From Promicromonospora sp. Populi (GTDB lineage Bacteria; Actinomycetota; Actinomycetes; Actinomycetales; Cellulomonadaceae): a DNA stretch of 64,000 nucleotides. The stretch is taken from NCBI RefSeq assembly GCF_041081105.1, contig NZ_CP163528.1, positions 1,984,001-2,048,000 on the forward strand. Reading direction: 5' to 3'. How positions within the stretch are numbered: position 1 is the stretch's first letter; every line of letters begins with the position of its first letter. The position numbers were made by a program, and so were the translations under genes. Shown here one piece after another: positions 17,009 through 25,738 of the stretch. The notes below the pieces were generated by a model. The model saw nothing but the letters and a program-made list of their open reading frames with translations, searched no databases and had not been told where the DNA came from.

Positions 17009-20000
17009 TCAGCCGGCGTAGTGTCGCGAGAACGAGTTCGGAGTTTGCGGCGCGATCCACCCTGGCGCTGCACACACTGGCCGCGCCAGTCCGAACGTCG
17101 ATGTCACCGGCGAGCACTCGTTCCATGAGGTGCGGACGCTCCCACTGGAGCGCCGCGAACGCAGCCATGCTGCCGCCCGCGTGCTTGACCTCCGGGTTCT
17201 CTGACTCAAGCATGCGGTCGATCACTGGGTCGATCTGCTCTGGGTCGGCGTTGCCGATGTAATGCATCAGTTTGTCAACGAGGTCTGATGCGAGAAGGAT
17301 GTCGTCGGTGTCAATCAGGCGCTCAAAAGCCTCGTATGCCGTTGGCCGTGCGTGTCGAAGGCAGGCGGCAATAGTGTGGGCGACGCAGGATCGCACGCTC
17401 AGGACCGGATCGCTGGCGAGCACGACCAAGTAAGGGCTGACCAGGCTGGTGCGCGAACCGTCTGCGTCATGGATCAGGAGGTCGCCAAGCTCCTCGGCGA
17501 GGCCGCCTCTTGCGGTATTGATGCCGTTATGGCGCAGATCGCGACCGGGGCGATCGTTGTCCTGGCGGGTAAAGACTGGCCGGTTTTCCTTCGGGTCCGG
17601 TGCGTGCAGAGCGCGGTCTCTGACCATCTCGACTAGGTCGAGCGGTGTGTCGTCAAGGAGGCGCCGCAGGGACCATCCGAGCCAGCGATCGCATTCGCTC
17701 AGCCCGAGACTCGTGATGTGCCGGATGGCATCGAAGACGGCTGGCTGCGCCTCAGTCGGGATCGTCGCCTCACCGAAGCCCCACAGTATGGCGTTGGGAT
17801 AGGCCGCGTTCGTCGTGGCAGACAATTGCATCGCTAGACCGGCGAACCGCAGCGGATCCTCGACAGTACGTTCCTTGAGTGCCTGCGACAGTTCGTGAGC
17901 ACCGCCGCGCGGACCAGCCCACTCGCGGTCGTCGTTGTCGTGCTTGGCCATGGCGCGGAGCCACTGCTTGTTGGACATCTTGCCTGTCGCGTTGGCGTTG
18001 ATTGGTGAGCCGACGGTGTAGGTGATGATGCCGGTTGGTGGAGGCGGTGCTTCGATGCCGAACTTTCGTTGGTATTCGGCAAGTCGTCGCGAGGCCGTGA
18101 GGCTCAGTCGGCCATGATCGAGTGCCGACAAGAATTTGAATGCTGTGTACCCGAACGACCGCCCCCGTTCGTACGGAACACTCAGGTCACGCAGTTCATT
18201 TTCGAGCAGTGCGTGGACCTCGTCGGAGACACGTGGCGCGATGGCTTCGACAACCTCGCGCGAGAGCCAGGTGCCGTCTGAGAGATATCCGCTCCTAAGT
18301 CGGTTACCACCTTCGAGGATCACTTCAGAGGCCCAGACAGTGAAGTGTTCGACACCGGCGATAAGCGCTCGGAAAAGTAGAGCTTGGGCTGCGTCGTGCT
18401 CGTCCGCAGCCAGCGTGCGCAGCAGCAACTCGACCGACTCTGGTGTGGTCGACGCCAACCTGGCGAGCGCGTTGGCCGCGCCGTTGTAAAGCGCGTCTTC
18501 AACTTCGCGAGAACCTTCTTCTTCTGAACGCATTCGGAGGCTGAAGTGTCGGTCGTACAGCGGCGCATCGCCCTGGCGTTCAAAGTGCGTCTGCTGCATC
18601 ACAACGAGGAGATAGGGCACCACTACCTCAACAAATGCCCGGGGTTCCGACTTGCTGGACTGTTCGATGAGTTGAATGGCACTGTAATCGCTCAAAGCAA
18701 GCATGCTGACCTTGCCGTCTGCGTCCGTCAACAGAGCAGACGGGCTATCAACGAAACTGGCCTTCAGAAGCTTAATCGCCCAAAGTGGCTCGTGCAAAGC
18801 AAGGTCATGCGCCGACAACCATATATTGTGCTCGACTGGGTTGAAGCCGCCAGATCGCACCGCGTCCAGCATAAGATCGAACACCGGCTGGTTCTGATGC
18901 AGTTCGGCGCGCTGCATAAGCCAACCGAGCCATATCAGATACTCGGGTGCATGGCGGCGCGACGTCAGGATTTCCGCCACTATCGCGCCGCGATCGGCTC
19001 CGGCGTTGGCTAGCCATGTAACGCCTCGCTCGCGCAGCGCCTGATCGTCGCTGTCAAGCCACCCCTCGATCAATCCTCGGTCGTGGAGCACATCGAACCA
19101 ACTCGAGCGGGCGATCTGCTGCCATAGGCGTCTCGTCAGGGGCGAGTCGGCCTCACTGATGTGCAGGACGAGGTCGAGGTCTTCGTCCGTCGGCGCGCTT
19201 ACGTCGGCGAAGACGATCATGACCGTCTCTTTGATATGGAAGCGGATGTCGAATTCTGCCAGTACCGCCCCGACTTCCGTTCGGAAACGCGCTGGATCAC
19301 GTTCGCGCAGGAGTTCAAGAATCTGACGCACCTGGGCCCGCCGGAACAGCTCTTGCTCCTGTGCGCAGAGGAACTCGACCATTGACTGCTGTCGCGACAA
19401 CCACTGGCGCGCGAAGGTGTAATCGAAGAACGTTTCGTGAAAGAACGAGACGCGATCGCCGTCGATGGCCAGGACTTGCTCGGACGCCAGCACGTGGGCG
19501 TCACTGATGTAGTCATCTGCGTCGAGAATATCGATGGACACAGAGAGGGTTTGCTGATCGCTCGCAGTGTTGGCAATGCGCGCCAACACATCATTGAAGC
19601 GAACCTCTGGACGATAGTCGTTGATGGTCTGGCGCTTGCGCTGCCAGAACGCCTCGAACAGCGATCCACGGGAGGTGAAGTTGAGCGCGCCAGGCTGGGA
19701 GGCGACGGTTTCGAGCAGCACGAGGTTCAGCGGCGACTTCAGCAGCTCCCGCTGCGTCGAAGTGAGCGCTGCGGCGTCGAGACCCATCGCCTCTACGGCA
19801 CCAGTAACAGCTCCGTCAGGCAGGGGCTTGACGGTGAGGCGCTCAACGTCCGGCCGAGCGTCGAGCCTGCGAATGCGGTGATCGTTTTCGACGTCGAATA
19901 GACGGCAGGCCAAGATGACCCGGACCCCATCAACTGCCATTGCTTCGTCGATCAGGTCGGCGATGACGTCGTAGCGCTCGGACAGGCGCCCCGATGCGAG

Positions 20001-21107
20001 TGAAACGGCATCAAGCTGGTCGATAATCAGGAGGGCATCGCGGCCATCGGCGGCCATCCGCAGCGAGGCTACTGGCGAGGTAGATAGGCCCAACTGCTTT
20101 CCCAACCCGGCTGTCGAACTGAACCCCCCGCGACGGTCGAGCCGGAACGCCAACACCTCTGCGCCCTGAGATTCGAGTCCACTCGCTGCCTGATAGACGA
20201 CCGCACTCTTGCCGCCGCCGCCAGTGCCGACGACCAGCGCCAAACGCGTCGTGCTCATCAGCTCGATGAGATCGGCGGACTCGGTTCGTGGAATGGGCGG
20301 GCTGAGCAATTCTCGCTCCACGGTATGGCGCCAGCTCTTGGTCGCGGCGTGCACCTCGTCGTGAGCAGTCCGTTTCGCCGTGCCGTGGCGCGGGGATATG
20401 CCGTGACGGGCCAGTCTTTCGAGTAGCTCGCGCTTACTGAGACGCTGGCGGAGGCTTTCGAGCAGCACATTGCCGACAGCGATGGGTAGCAGCGAGGCGA
20501 TGGCGCCCTCCAGCATCGTGTCGGCGAGCATGGCGTTCGTCTTGATGAGCTGTTGTTCATCCCCGACCTCGAACCACATGCCGCGAAGCATCTGCCAAGC
20601 GATTTCCGCGCTGCCAAAGACGTTCGAGGCTGAGAGTTGATCGAAGACCGGGCTCAACTGGTTGGTGAGCTGGCGCGTCATGAATTGCTGGACATCGACG
20701 GACTGTCGAGCCCATTCGCTAAGCACGCGTAGCGGCGCGCACGGGGTCATCGAACTGAAGTGATATTCGCGGCCGGCCGCCACGTGCCGCGACGCTGCCG
20801 TGAAGATCCCGCGACTGCGCAGAGCGGCAACCGTCCAATGATCGTTGATGCTGTGCTGGCGCTTCACCTGCGTGACGGCCACGGAGCCGCGCTCGTCAAC
20901 GAACGTGAACTCAGAGCCTTCGGCAAGGTCTGGATCGAGATCCTCGAAGGTGATGCTGCGCCGCTCGTCTTGGATGCACCGCAAGGCATGGTGTATGGCC
21001 CAGGACAGCTCATATTGGTTGCCGAGCTTGTCGGCAACCCCGCCACTGGCGCTACTTCTGCGCGGCGCAGTCGTGCCCGACTGATCCACATCCTCCATGG
21101 GGACCAT
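16995..21107 (-). CDS. Large STAND-type NTPase with nuclease-like N-terminus, candidate antiphage protein
   Basis: 1,370 residues. The N-terminal domain (about 20-130) has LGNQYELSWAIHHAL and, at 65-84, EFTFVDERGSVAVTQVKRQ; the acidic residues plus QVK resemble the PD-(D/E)xK-like core of DUF4297/Cap4 effector nucleases. A NACHT/STAND-like ATPase follows: Walker A VVGTGGGGKSA (about 292-302), Walker B ALLIIDQLD (about 358-366) and arginine-sensor sequence VILACRLFDVEND. The remaining roughly 900 residues are HEAT/TPR-like helical repeats. This order (effector, STAND, repeat sensor) is that of Avs-type and related antiviral NTPases, which bind a phage protein and activate the effector; function here is inferred. 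It is cargo beside an integrase. The C-terminus appears frameshifted (see 16598). Confidence 0.8.
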   Translation of the reverse strand: MVPMEDVDQSGTTAPRRSSASGGVADKLGNQYELSWAIHHALRCIQDERRSITFEDLDPDLAEGSEFTFVDERGSVAVTQVKRQHSINDHWTVAALRSRGIFTAASRHVAAGREYHFSSMTPCAPLRVLSEWARQSVDVQQFMTRQLTNQLSPVFDQLSASNVFGSAEIAWQMLRGMWFEVGDEQQLIKTNAMLADTMLEGAIASLLPIAVGNVLLESLRQRLSKRELLERLARHGISPRHGTAKRTAHDEVHAATKSWRHTVERELLSPPIPRTESADLIELMSTTRLALVVGTGGGGKSAVVYQAASGLESQGAEVLAFRLDRRGGFSSTAGLGKQLGLSTSPVASLRMAADGRDALLIIDQLDAVSLASGRLSERYDVIADLIDEAMAVDGVRVILACRLFDVENDHRIRRLDARPDVERLTVKPLPDGAVTGAVEAMGLDAAALTSTQRELLKSPLNLVLLETVASQPGALNFTSRGSLFEAFWQRKRQTINDYRPEVRFNDVLARIANTASDQQTLSVSIDILDADDYISDAHVLASEQVLAIDGDRVSFFHETFFDYTFARQWLSRQQSMVEFLCAQEQELFRRAQVRQILELLRERDPARFRTEVGAVLAEFDIRFHIKETVMIVFADVSAPTDEDLDLVLHISEADSPLTRRLWQQIARSSWFDVLHDRGLIEGWLDSDDQALRERGVTWLANAGADRGAIVAEILTSRRHAPEYLIWLGWLMQRAELHQNQPVFDLMLDAVRSGGFNPVEHNIWLSAHDLALHEPLWAIKLLKASFVDSPSALLTDADGKVSMLALSDYSAIQLIEQSSKSEPRAFVEVVVPYLLVVMQQTHFERQGDAPLYDRHFSLRMRSEEEGSREVEDALYNGAANALARLASTTPESVELLLRTLAADEHDAAQALLFRALIAGVEHFTVWASEVILEGGNRLRSGYLSDGTWLSREVVEAIAPRVSDEVHALLENELRDLSVPYERGRSFGYTAFKFLSALDHGRLSLTASRRLAEYQRKFGIEAPPPPTGIITYTVGSPINANATGKMSNKQWLRAMAKHDNDDREWAGPRGGAHELSQALKERTVEDPLRFAGLAMQLSATTNAAYPNAILWGFGEATIPTEAQPAVFDAIRHITSLGLSECDRWLGWSLRRLLDDTPLDLVEMVRDRALHAPDPKENRPVFTRQDNDRPGRDLRHNGINTARGGLAEELGDLLIHDADGSRTSLVSPYLVVLASDPVLSVRSCVAHTIAACLRHARPTAYEAFERLIDTDDILLASDLVDKLMHYIGNADPEQIDPVIDRMLESENPEVKHAGGSMAAFAALQWERPHLMERVLAGDIDVRTGAASVCSARVDRAANSELVLATLRRLNARR

Positions 21108-21275
21108 TCTGCGCGGTGTGACGCCGCCTGTGCGGGACCCCGCTCCAAGGACTCACCACACGACTGACAGCGACCCAACCCACCCGAAACTTGCAGCTGC
21201 TCCAGCGATCCCGCGTGCCGCGTCGCCAAATAGAACTCCCACAAGAGGTAAACGACCTGCGGCTGAGGCCAGCGC

Positions 21276-21306
21276 GGTACACAGCCATGTGTACCCAATG
21301 TGTACC
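21276..21306. repeat. Inverted and direct GTGTACC repeats between NTPase and rnpB
   Basis: GGTACACA (21276-21283) and TGTGTACC (21288-21295) are an inverted pair with a 4-nt spacer; a second TGTGTACC follows at 21299-21306, 11 bp (one helical turn) further. The cluster lies between the NTPase start and the 3' end of rnpB. It may be an operator for the NTPase or arm-type integrase sites at the element end. Confidence 0.5.
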
Positions 21307-21350
21307 GGTCACCTTCGGCCAGTGCTCCGCTGCAGGTCAGAGCGTTAAAA

Positions 21351-21756
21351 GCGGACGAGCCAGCCTGTACGCCGGGTTCTGTTCCCGCGCGCGGTTACCC
21401 CCGCGCGGGCGACGGTCATCCATCTAGGCCCTGCGTTGCCGCAGGGCTCGAGCGGTCTACCCGACTGTGCTTCTCAGAAGAGAATCGGGCGGGCAGCCCT
21501 CAAACACAGTCTGTCTGACCTTGCTCCAGGTGGGGTTTACCTAGCCGCTACCGTCACCGGCAGCGCTGGTGGTCTCTTACACCACCGTTTCACCCTTACC
21601 CCCGGTCCGAAGACCGTGGGCGGTCTGTTTTCTGTGGCACTGTCCCGCGGGTCACCCCGGGTGGCTGTTAACCACCACCTTGCCCTGTGGAGCCCGGACG
21701 TTCCTCGGCGGGCGCCCGAGGGCACCCAACGCGACCGTCCGACCGACTCGTCCGCA
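21351..21756 (-). ncRNA. rnpB: RNase P RNA (rnpB), bacterial type A
   Basis: On the minus strand the segment contains the conserved RNase P blocks: GAGGAACGTCCGGGCTCC near the 5' end, GACAGTGCCACAGAAAACAG, GGGTAAGGGTGAAACGGTGG, AGAGACCACCAGCGC, GGCTAGGTAAACCCCA, GGAGCAAGGTC, GTAGACCGC, GCCTAGATGGATG and the 3' signature ACAGAACCCGGC. The ends are set by helix P1: GCGGACGAG at the 5' end (21748-21756) pairs with CTCGTCCGC at the 3' end (21351-21359), followed by TTTT. About 406 nt, close to Streptomyces rnpB. It is the catalytic RNA that matures tRNA 5' ends. The 3' end faces the mobile element. Confidence 0.97.
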
Positions 21757-21813
21757 GGTAGAAGAGTACCTGCCGCCAAGTGATCACACCGCCCGTCAAA
21801 CCTGGCGGCGACC

Positions 21814-21819
21814 TAGGCT
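21814..21819 (+). promoter_or_regulatory. -10 element of leaderless yaaA
   Basis: TAGGCT ends 6 nt before the GTG start at 21826, the spacing expected when transcription begins at the start codon. Identical box and spacing occur at luxS. Confidence 0.5.
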
Positions 21820-21825
21820 AGGCGG

Positions 21826-22662
21826 GTGCTCCTGCTTCTTCCGCCCTCCGAGGGCAAGACGCCCGCCCCCGACGGCGCCGCCCCCTTCGACCTGAACGCT
21901 CTGGCCCACCCGGAGCTCACGGCGCTGCGCGAGCAGGTGCTGGCCGCGCTCGCACAGGTCAGCGCACGCCCCGGAGCGACGTCGGCCCTGGGAGTGAGCG
22001 ACGGGCTCGCCGAGGAGGTGGCGCGGAACACCGCGCTGCACGCAGCGCCCGCAGCCCGCGCGGCCGAGGTCTACACGGGGGTCCTGTACGCGGCCGCCGG
22101 TCTCGCCGCCCTGCCCGACGCCGCCGCGCGGCGCGCCCAGGCGAGCGTCCTCACCTTCTCCGGCCTGTGGGGCGTCGTCGCGCCCGATGACCGCATCCCC
22201 GCCTATCGGCTCGGTATGGGCATCGCCCTGCCCGACGTCGGCCGGCTCGCCACGTTCTGGAAGCCCGCCCTCTCCGCGGCGCTCGACGCACGGGCCGCCG
22301 GCGACGTCGTCGTCGACTGCCGGTCCGCGACGTACGTCGCGGCATGGCGACCGACGACGACGGGCACCGACCGAACCAAGGCCACCGAATGGGTGGAGGT
22401 GCGCGTGCTGCGCGAGACCGACGGCAAGCGGACCGTGGTGTCGCACAACGCCAAGCACACGCGAGGCGTGCTCGCCGGGCACCTGCTGCGCCGCGAGAAC
22501 GAGGCCCGGACCAGCGAGGACGTGCTCAAAGCCGCGCAGGAGCTGGTCGGATCCGTGGTGCTCACCGAGATCGGCTCAGGCAAGGACCAGACGCTGATCG
22601 AGGCGAGCCTCCTGACCGGCAGACCGCGCGGTCCAAGGACCCTGGAGCTCGTCCTCGCCTGA
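21826..22662 (+). CDS. yaaA: YaaA/UPF0246 family protein (peroxide stress protein)
   Basis: A 278-residue protein starting at GTG: LLLPPSEGKTPAPDG is the family N-terminus, with further family motifs VYTGVLYAAAGL, LTFSGLWGVVAPDDRIPAYRLGMG, FWKPALS, VDCRSATYVA and VVSHNAKHTRG. Members in E. coli limit hydrogen-peroxide damage by lowering free iron and have a DNA-binding helix-hairpin-helix. It is monocistronic, divergent from rnpB, and seems to be read from a leaderless transcript. Confidence 0.9.
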   Translation: MLLLLPPSEGKTPAPDGAAPFDLNALAHPELTALREQVLAALAQVSARPGATSALGVSDGLAEEVARNTALHAAPAARAAEVYTGVLYAAAGLAALPDAAARRAQASVLTFSGLWGVVAPDDRIPAYRLGMGIALPDVGRLATFWKPALSAALDARAAGDVVVDCRSATYVAAWRPTTTGTDRTKATEWVEVRVLRETDGKRTVVSHNAKHTRGVLAGHLLRRENEARTSEDVLKAAQELVGSVVLTEIGSGKDQTLIEASLLTGRPRGPRTLELVLA

Positions 22663-22702
22663 GGGTGGCGCCCGCGTCCATAGAGCGGTTGGATAGCGGC
22701 TC

Positions 22703-24100
22703 ATGAGCATCATCGGAACCAGCGACAGCGGCGTCGCCGAAGGTCGTGGCCTTACCGGCGCCCGGATCGCAGTGGCCGCGGCGTTCTTCGCACAGGGCTT
22801 CGTCTTCATCAGCCTCACCACCCGCCTGCCAGCGTTCCTGGAGCGGTGGGGGCTCGACGAGGTGACGCTCTCGCTGCTGCTGCTCATGATGATTCTGCTC
22901 GCCGGCGTGGGCTCACTCGTCACCGAGTGGGTGGTGCGGCACTCCGGCAGCGCGGTCATGCTCCGGCTCGGGCTGTGGCTGATGGTCCTCGCCGTCCCGG
23001 CGCTCACGCTGGCCCCCGCGGTCGGCGTGTTCGTGGGCGGGATCGCGGTCTACGGCCTCGCGCTCGGCCTGGTCGACGCCACCACCAACATGCAGGCCGT
23101 CGACCTTGAGCACCGGTACGGCCGACCAATACTGCCGTCGTCCCACGGGTACTGGACCACCGGCGGCATCCTGGCCGCCGTCGTCGCGCTCGCCACGGGG
23201 CACCTCTCCCCCACGATCGGTGTGTTCGTCGCCGTGGTGCCGCTGGTCATCGCGTTCGCGCCGTACCTGCCGCGGGTCGCACGCGAGTCCCGGGGTGTTC
23301 CCGGGATGCCGTACGGCGGAGCCAGTCTGACGCGGCCGGTCGTGAACCCGGTGGTGACTACACCGTCAGGCCTTGGGACGACGGCGACCGGGTCGGGTGC
23401 TGGGACGGTGGGCGCCGGAACGTCTGCGGCGGGGCCGATCCCCTGGGGGCCCATCTGGCTCGTGGGGATCGGGCTGGTCGTGTTCTACATGGCCGACACC
23501 GCCGCGGCCGCGTGGGGCCCCGTCCTCCTCGCGCTCGATCTCGGCGCTCCCAGCAACCTGGTCGCGCTCGCCTCCCTGCCCTACCTCGTGGCCTCGATGC
23601 TGGTCCGCCTGGCGGGCGGGGCCCTCGTGACCCGGTTCGGTGTGGTGGTGCTGCTGCGGGTCGGGGCCGTCGTGGCGTTCGGGGCACTGGCGCTGGTGGC
23701 GCTCGCGCCGTCCTGGCCAGTGGCGGTGGCGGGTTTCGCGATCCTCGGCGGCTCGATCGCCCTGGTGGCGCCACTCAGCTTCTCGGCGGCGGGGCGCATC
23801 GCTGCGCTCTCGGCAACCGGCCCGGCAGCGGGTTCGGCAAGCGGCTCAACGGAGCCCGACCGCGCCCGCACCGACACCGTCATCGCGCGCTTCAACCAGT
23901 TCAACTATCTGGGCGCCTTGCTCGGTGCGGTGCTCACCGGATTTGTCGGCGCGTTCAGCCTGCGGGCCGGGTTCTTCCTGTCCGCCGTGCTGGTGCTGGC
24001 CCTGATCCCGCTCGCGCCGGCTTTCGCCCGGGGAACGCTGCGCCGTCCGGAGAGCGAGCCGGTCACCGGGCCGGGCGACGAACCAGTCAGCCGTCAGTAG
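22703..24100 (+). CDS. MFS transporter
   Basis: A 465-residue membrane protein with about 11-12 hydrophobic helices (for example RIAVAAAFFAQGFVFISL, GLWLMVLAVPALTLAPA, WLVGIGLVVFYMADTAAAA, FGALALVALAPSWPVAVAG). The first half has motifs seen in the YbjJ/FucP-like branch (TTNMQAVDLEHRYGRPIL and HGYWTTGG). A long glycine/threonine-rich loop (about residues 215-245) separates the two halves. Substrate unknown; these proteins usually export or import sugars or small drugs. It converges with the histidine phosphatase, overlapping by 14 bases on the opposite strand. Confidence 0.88.
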   Translation: MSIIGTSDSGVAEGRGLTGARIAVAAAFFAQGFVFISLTTRLPAFLERWGLDEVTLSLLLLMMILLAGVGSLVTEWVVRHSGSAVMLRLGLWLMVLAVPALTLAPAVGVFVGGIAVYGLALGLVDATTNMQAVDLEHRYGRPILPSSHGYWTTGGILAAVVALATGHLSPTIGVFVAVVPLVIAFAPYLPRVARESRGVPGMPYGGASLTRPVVNPVVTTPSGLGTTATGSGAGTVGAGTSAAGPIPWGPIWLVGIGLVVFYMADTAAAAWGPVLLALDLGAPSNLVALASLPYLVASMLVRLAGGALVTRFGVVVLLRVGAVVAFGALALVALAPSWPVAVAGFAILGGSIALVAPLSFSAAGRIAALSATGPAAGSASGSTEPDRARTDTVIARFNQFNYLGALLGAVLTGFVGAFSLRAGFFLSAVLVLALIPLAPAFARGTLRRPESEPVTGPGDEPVSRQ

Positions 24101-24839
24101 GAACCCCGACGGCGGTGACCTCCGTGGTGCCGTCCTCCCAGAGCCGCAGCACCGACAGCGACGCAGGCGGGATCCGCAGCCGCGCCCAGTGCGAGGCCGG
24201 CGCCCCCATTGCCTGCCCGACGGCGGTCCGGATCTGCGCCGCGTGCCCCGCCACCACGACCGTGCGGTCCACACCGCCGGCCAGCAGGTCGGCGAGGCCG
24301 TCCCACACCCGGGCGCCGAGCTGCGCGTACGACTCACCGCCGGGCGGCACAAAGGTGCCGGTCAGGTGCCACTGCGCCAGCTCGCCCGGCCAGCCCTGCT
24401 CGATCTCCGGGGCGGTCAGCCCCTCCCAGTCCCCGAACCGGCACTCGGCGAACCGGTCGTCGGTCGTGATGTTCAGCCCGAGACGTCGTCCGACGGCGGC
24501 CGCCGTCTCCTGGGTGCGCACCGTCGGCGAGGCGACGAGCGCCGTCGGACGCGGCAGGTCCGGCCAGAGGCCGCCGACGCGCACCCCGCCCGAGGACCCT
24601 GCGCCGGTCCGGGCCGGGCGCCCGATGCGGTACACGGCGTCCGCGGCCTGCGCCGCCTGGAGCCGGCCGCGGGTGTTCAGCGACGGGCCCGGCACGTCCG
24701 ACCCGGAGTACCCGCCAGCCTCCGTCATGGGCGTCACACCGTGCCGGAGGAGCACCACGGTGAGCGGCAGAGCGCCGTCGAACCGGGTGATCGCCGCCGG
24801 CGGGCGCCGGTGCGTGTCGAACCCGGGAGCCTCGCTCAT
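24087..24839 (-). CDS. Histidine phosphatase family protein
   Basis: A 250-residue phosphatase (start ATG 24839, overlapping the stop of the zinc-ribbon gene). VVLLRHGVT holds the phosphohistidine RHG motif; VASPTVRTQETA, FAECRFGDWEGLT and VVVAGHAAQIRTAV supply the second arginine, the acid and the distal histidine. In streptomycetes the neighbour of the zinc-ribbon gene is a fused RNase H/acid phosphatase; here only the phosphatase half is present. Metabolite phosphatase by family, substrate unknown. Confidence 0.88.
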   Translation of the reverse strand: MSEAPGFDTHRRPPAAITRFDGALPLTVVLLRHGVTPMTEAGGYSGSDVPGPSLNTRGRLQAAQAADAVYRIGRPARTGAGSSGGVRVGGLWPDLPRPTALVASPTVRTQETAAAVGRRLGLNITTDDRFAECRFGDWEGLTAPEIEQGWPGELAQWHLTGTFVPPGGESYAQLGARVWDGLADLLAGGVDRTVVVAGHAAQIRTAVGQAMGAPASHWARLRIPPASLSVLRLWEDGTTEVTAVGVPTDG

Positions 24840-25597
24840 CCGGCGGCGGCGCCCGTCGTCGCGCCGGACGCGACGCGGACCAGGATGCGGCCGCACTCCT
24901 CGCAACGCACCACCGCGTCGGGTGCCGCTGCCTTGATCGCCGCCACGTCGGTGGGCGGCAGGTCCATGCGGCAGCCCTCGCAGCGGTTGCCGTTCAGCAC
25001 CGCCGCACCCGTACCGCCGAGCTGCGCGCGGATCTTCTCGTAGAGCGTGACCAGAGCGGTGTCGAGCCCCTCGGACGCCGTCGCACGGCTGACCGTGAGC
25101 GCCTCGACCTGGGCGTCGAGGTCGGCCCAGCCCGCGTCGCGCTCCGCCTCGACCCTGGACTTCTCCGCCACGAGCTCGCCGTTGGCCTCCTCGACCTTGG
25201 CCAGCGCGTCCTGGTGGGCCTCGAGCCGCTCCATGACGTCGAGCTCGACCTCTTCCAGCGCCGCCTTGCGCGTGGCGAGCGCGCTCAGCTCGTCGGTGAG
25301 CGCGACGGCGTCCTTGGCGCTCACGCCACCCGACTCGAGTCGCTGCTGGTCCCGCGTGGCGCGGTTGCGCACCTGCTCGACGTCGTTCTCCGCCTTGGTG
25401 AGCTCACGCTTCAGGTCGGCCACCCGGGTGCGTGACTCGACGAGCGAGGCGCGCAGGTCGGCGATCCGGCCGTCGAGCTCGGTCAGCGTCGCGAGCGCGG
25501 GCAGGTTCTTGCGCTGATGGGCGAGCTGCTGTGCCCGGGTGTCGAGCGCCTGGACCTCCAGCAGCCTGCGCTGGTCTTCGGGCGGTGCGGTAGCCAC
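24836..25597 (-). CDS. C4-type zinc-ribbon, coiled-coil protein
   Basis: A 253-residue protein starting GTG 25597 after GAGAGGA. Residues about 5-185 form a long antiparallel coiled coil (RRLLEVQALDTRAQQLAHQR, continuing with many E/R/L heptads) and the end has two CxxC knuckles (NRCEGCRMDLP and VRCEECGRILV), a zinc ribbon. This is the conserved actinobacterial/Helicobacter CT398-like family, thought to bind nucleic acid or chaperone partners. It lies in the conserved Nif3 - zinc ribbon - phosphatase order near rnpB. Confidence 0.9.
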   Translation of the reverse strand: MATAPPEDQRRLLEVQALDTRAQQLAHQRKNLPALATLTELDGRIADLRASLVESRTRVADLKRELTKAENDVEQVRNRATRDQQRLESGGVSAKDAVALTDELSALATRKAALEEVELDVMERLEAHQDALAKVEEANGELVAEKSRVEAERDAGWADLDAQVEALTVSRATASEGLDTALVTLYEKIRAQLGGTGAAVLNGNRCEGCRMDLPPTDVAAIKAAAPDAVVRCEECGRILVRVASGATTGAAAG

Positions 25598-25738
25598 GGG
25601 AGGCGTCCTCTCGGTCGGGTTCGGTGGGGGGCGGGCGGTGGTCCAACGCTACCTCGCGCTCGACGGCCCGGGGCACGCCCTGTGGACAACCGGGAACGGC
25701 GTGACCGGCGGGACGAACGGCTCAGCGGGACCGTGCGC

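Noticed and set aside
9640..21290. GAGGCCAGCG present at about 9622 and again at about 21265 as attachment repeats
   Set aside because: Only 10 bases, GC-rich and expected by chance between two such regions; no extension of the match.
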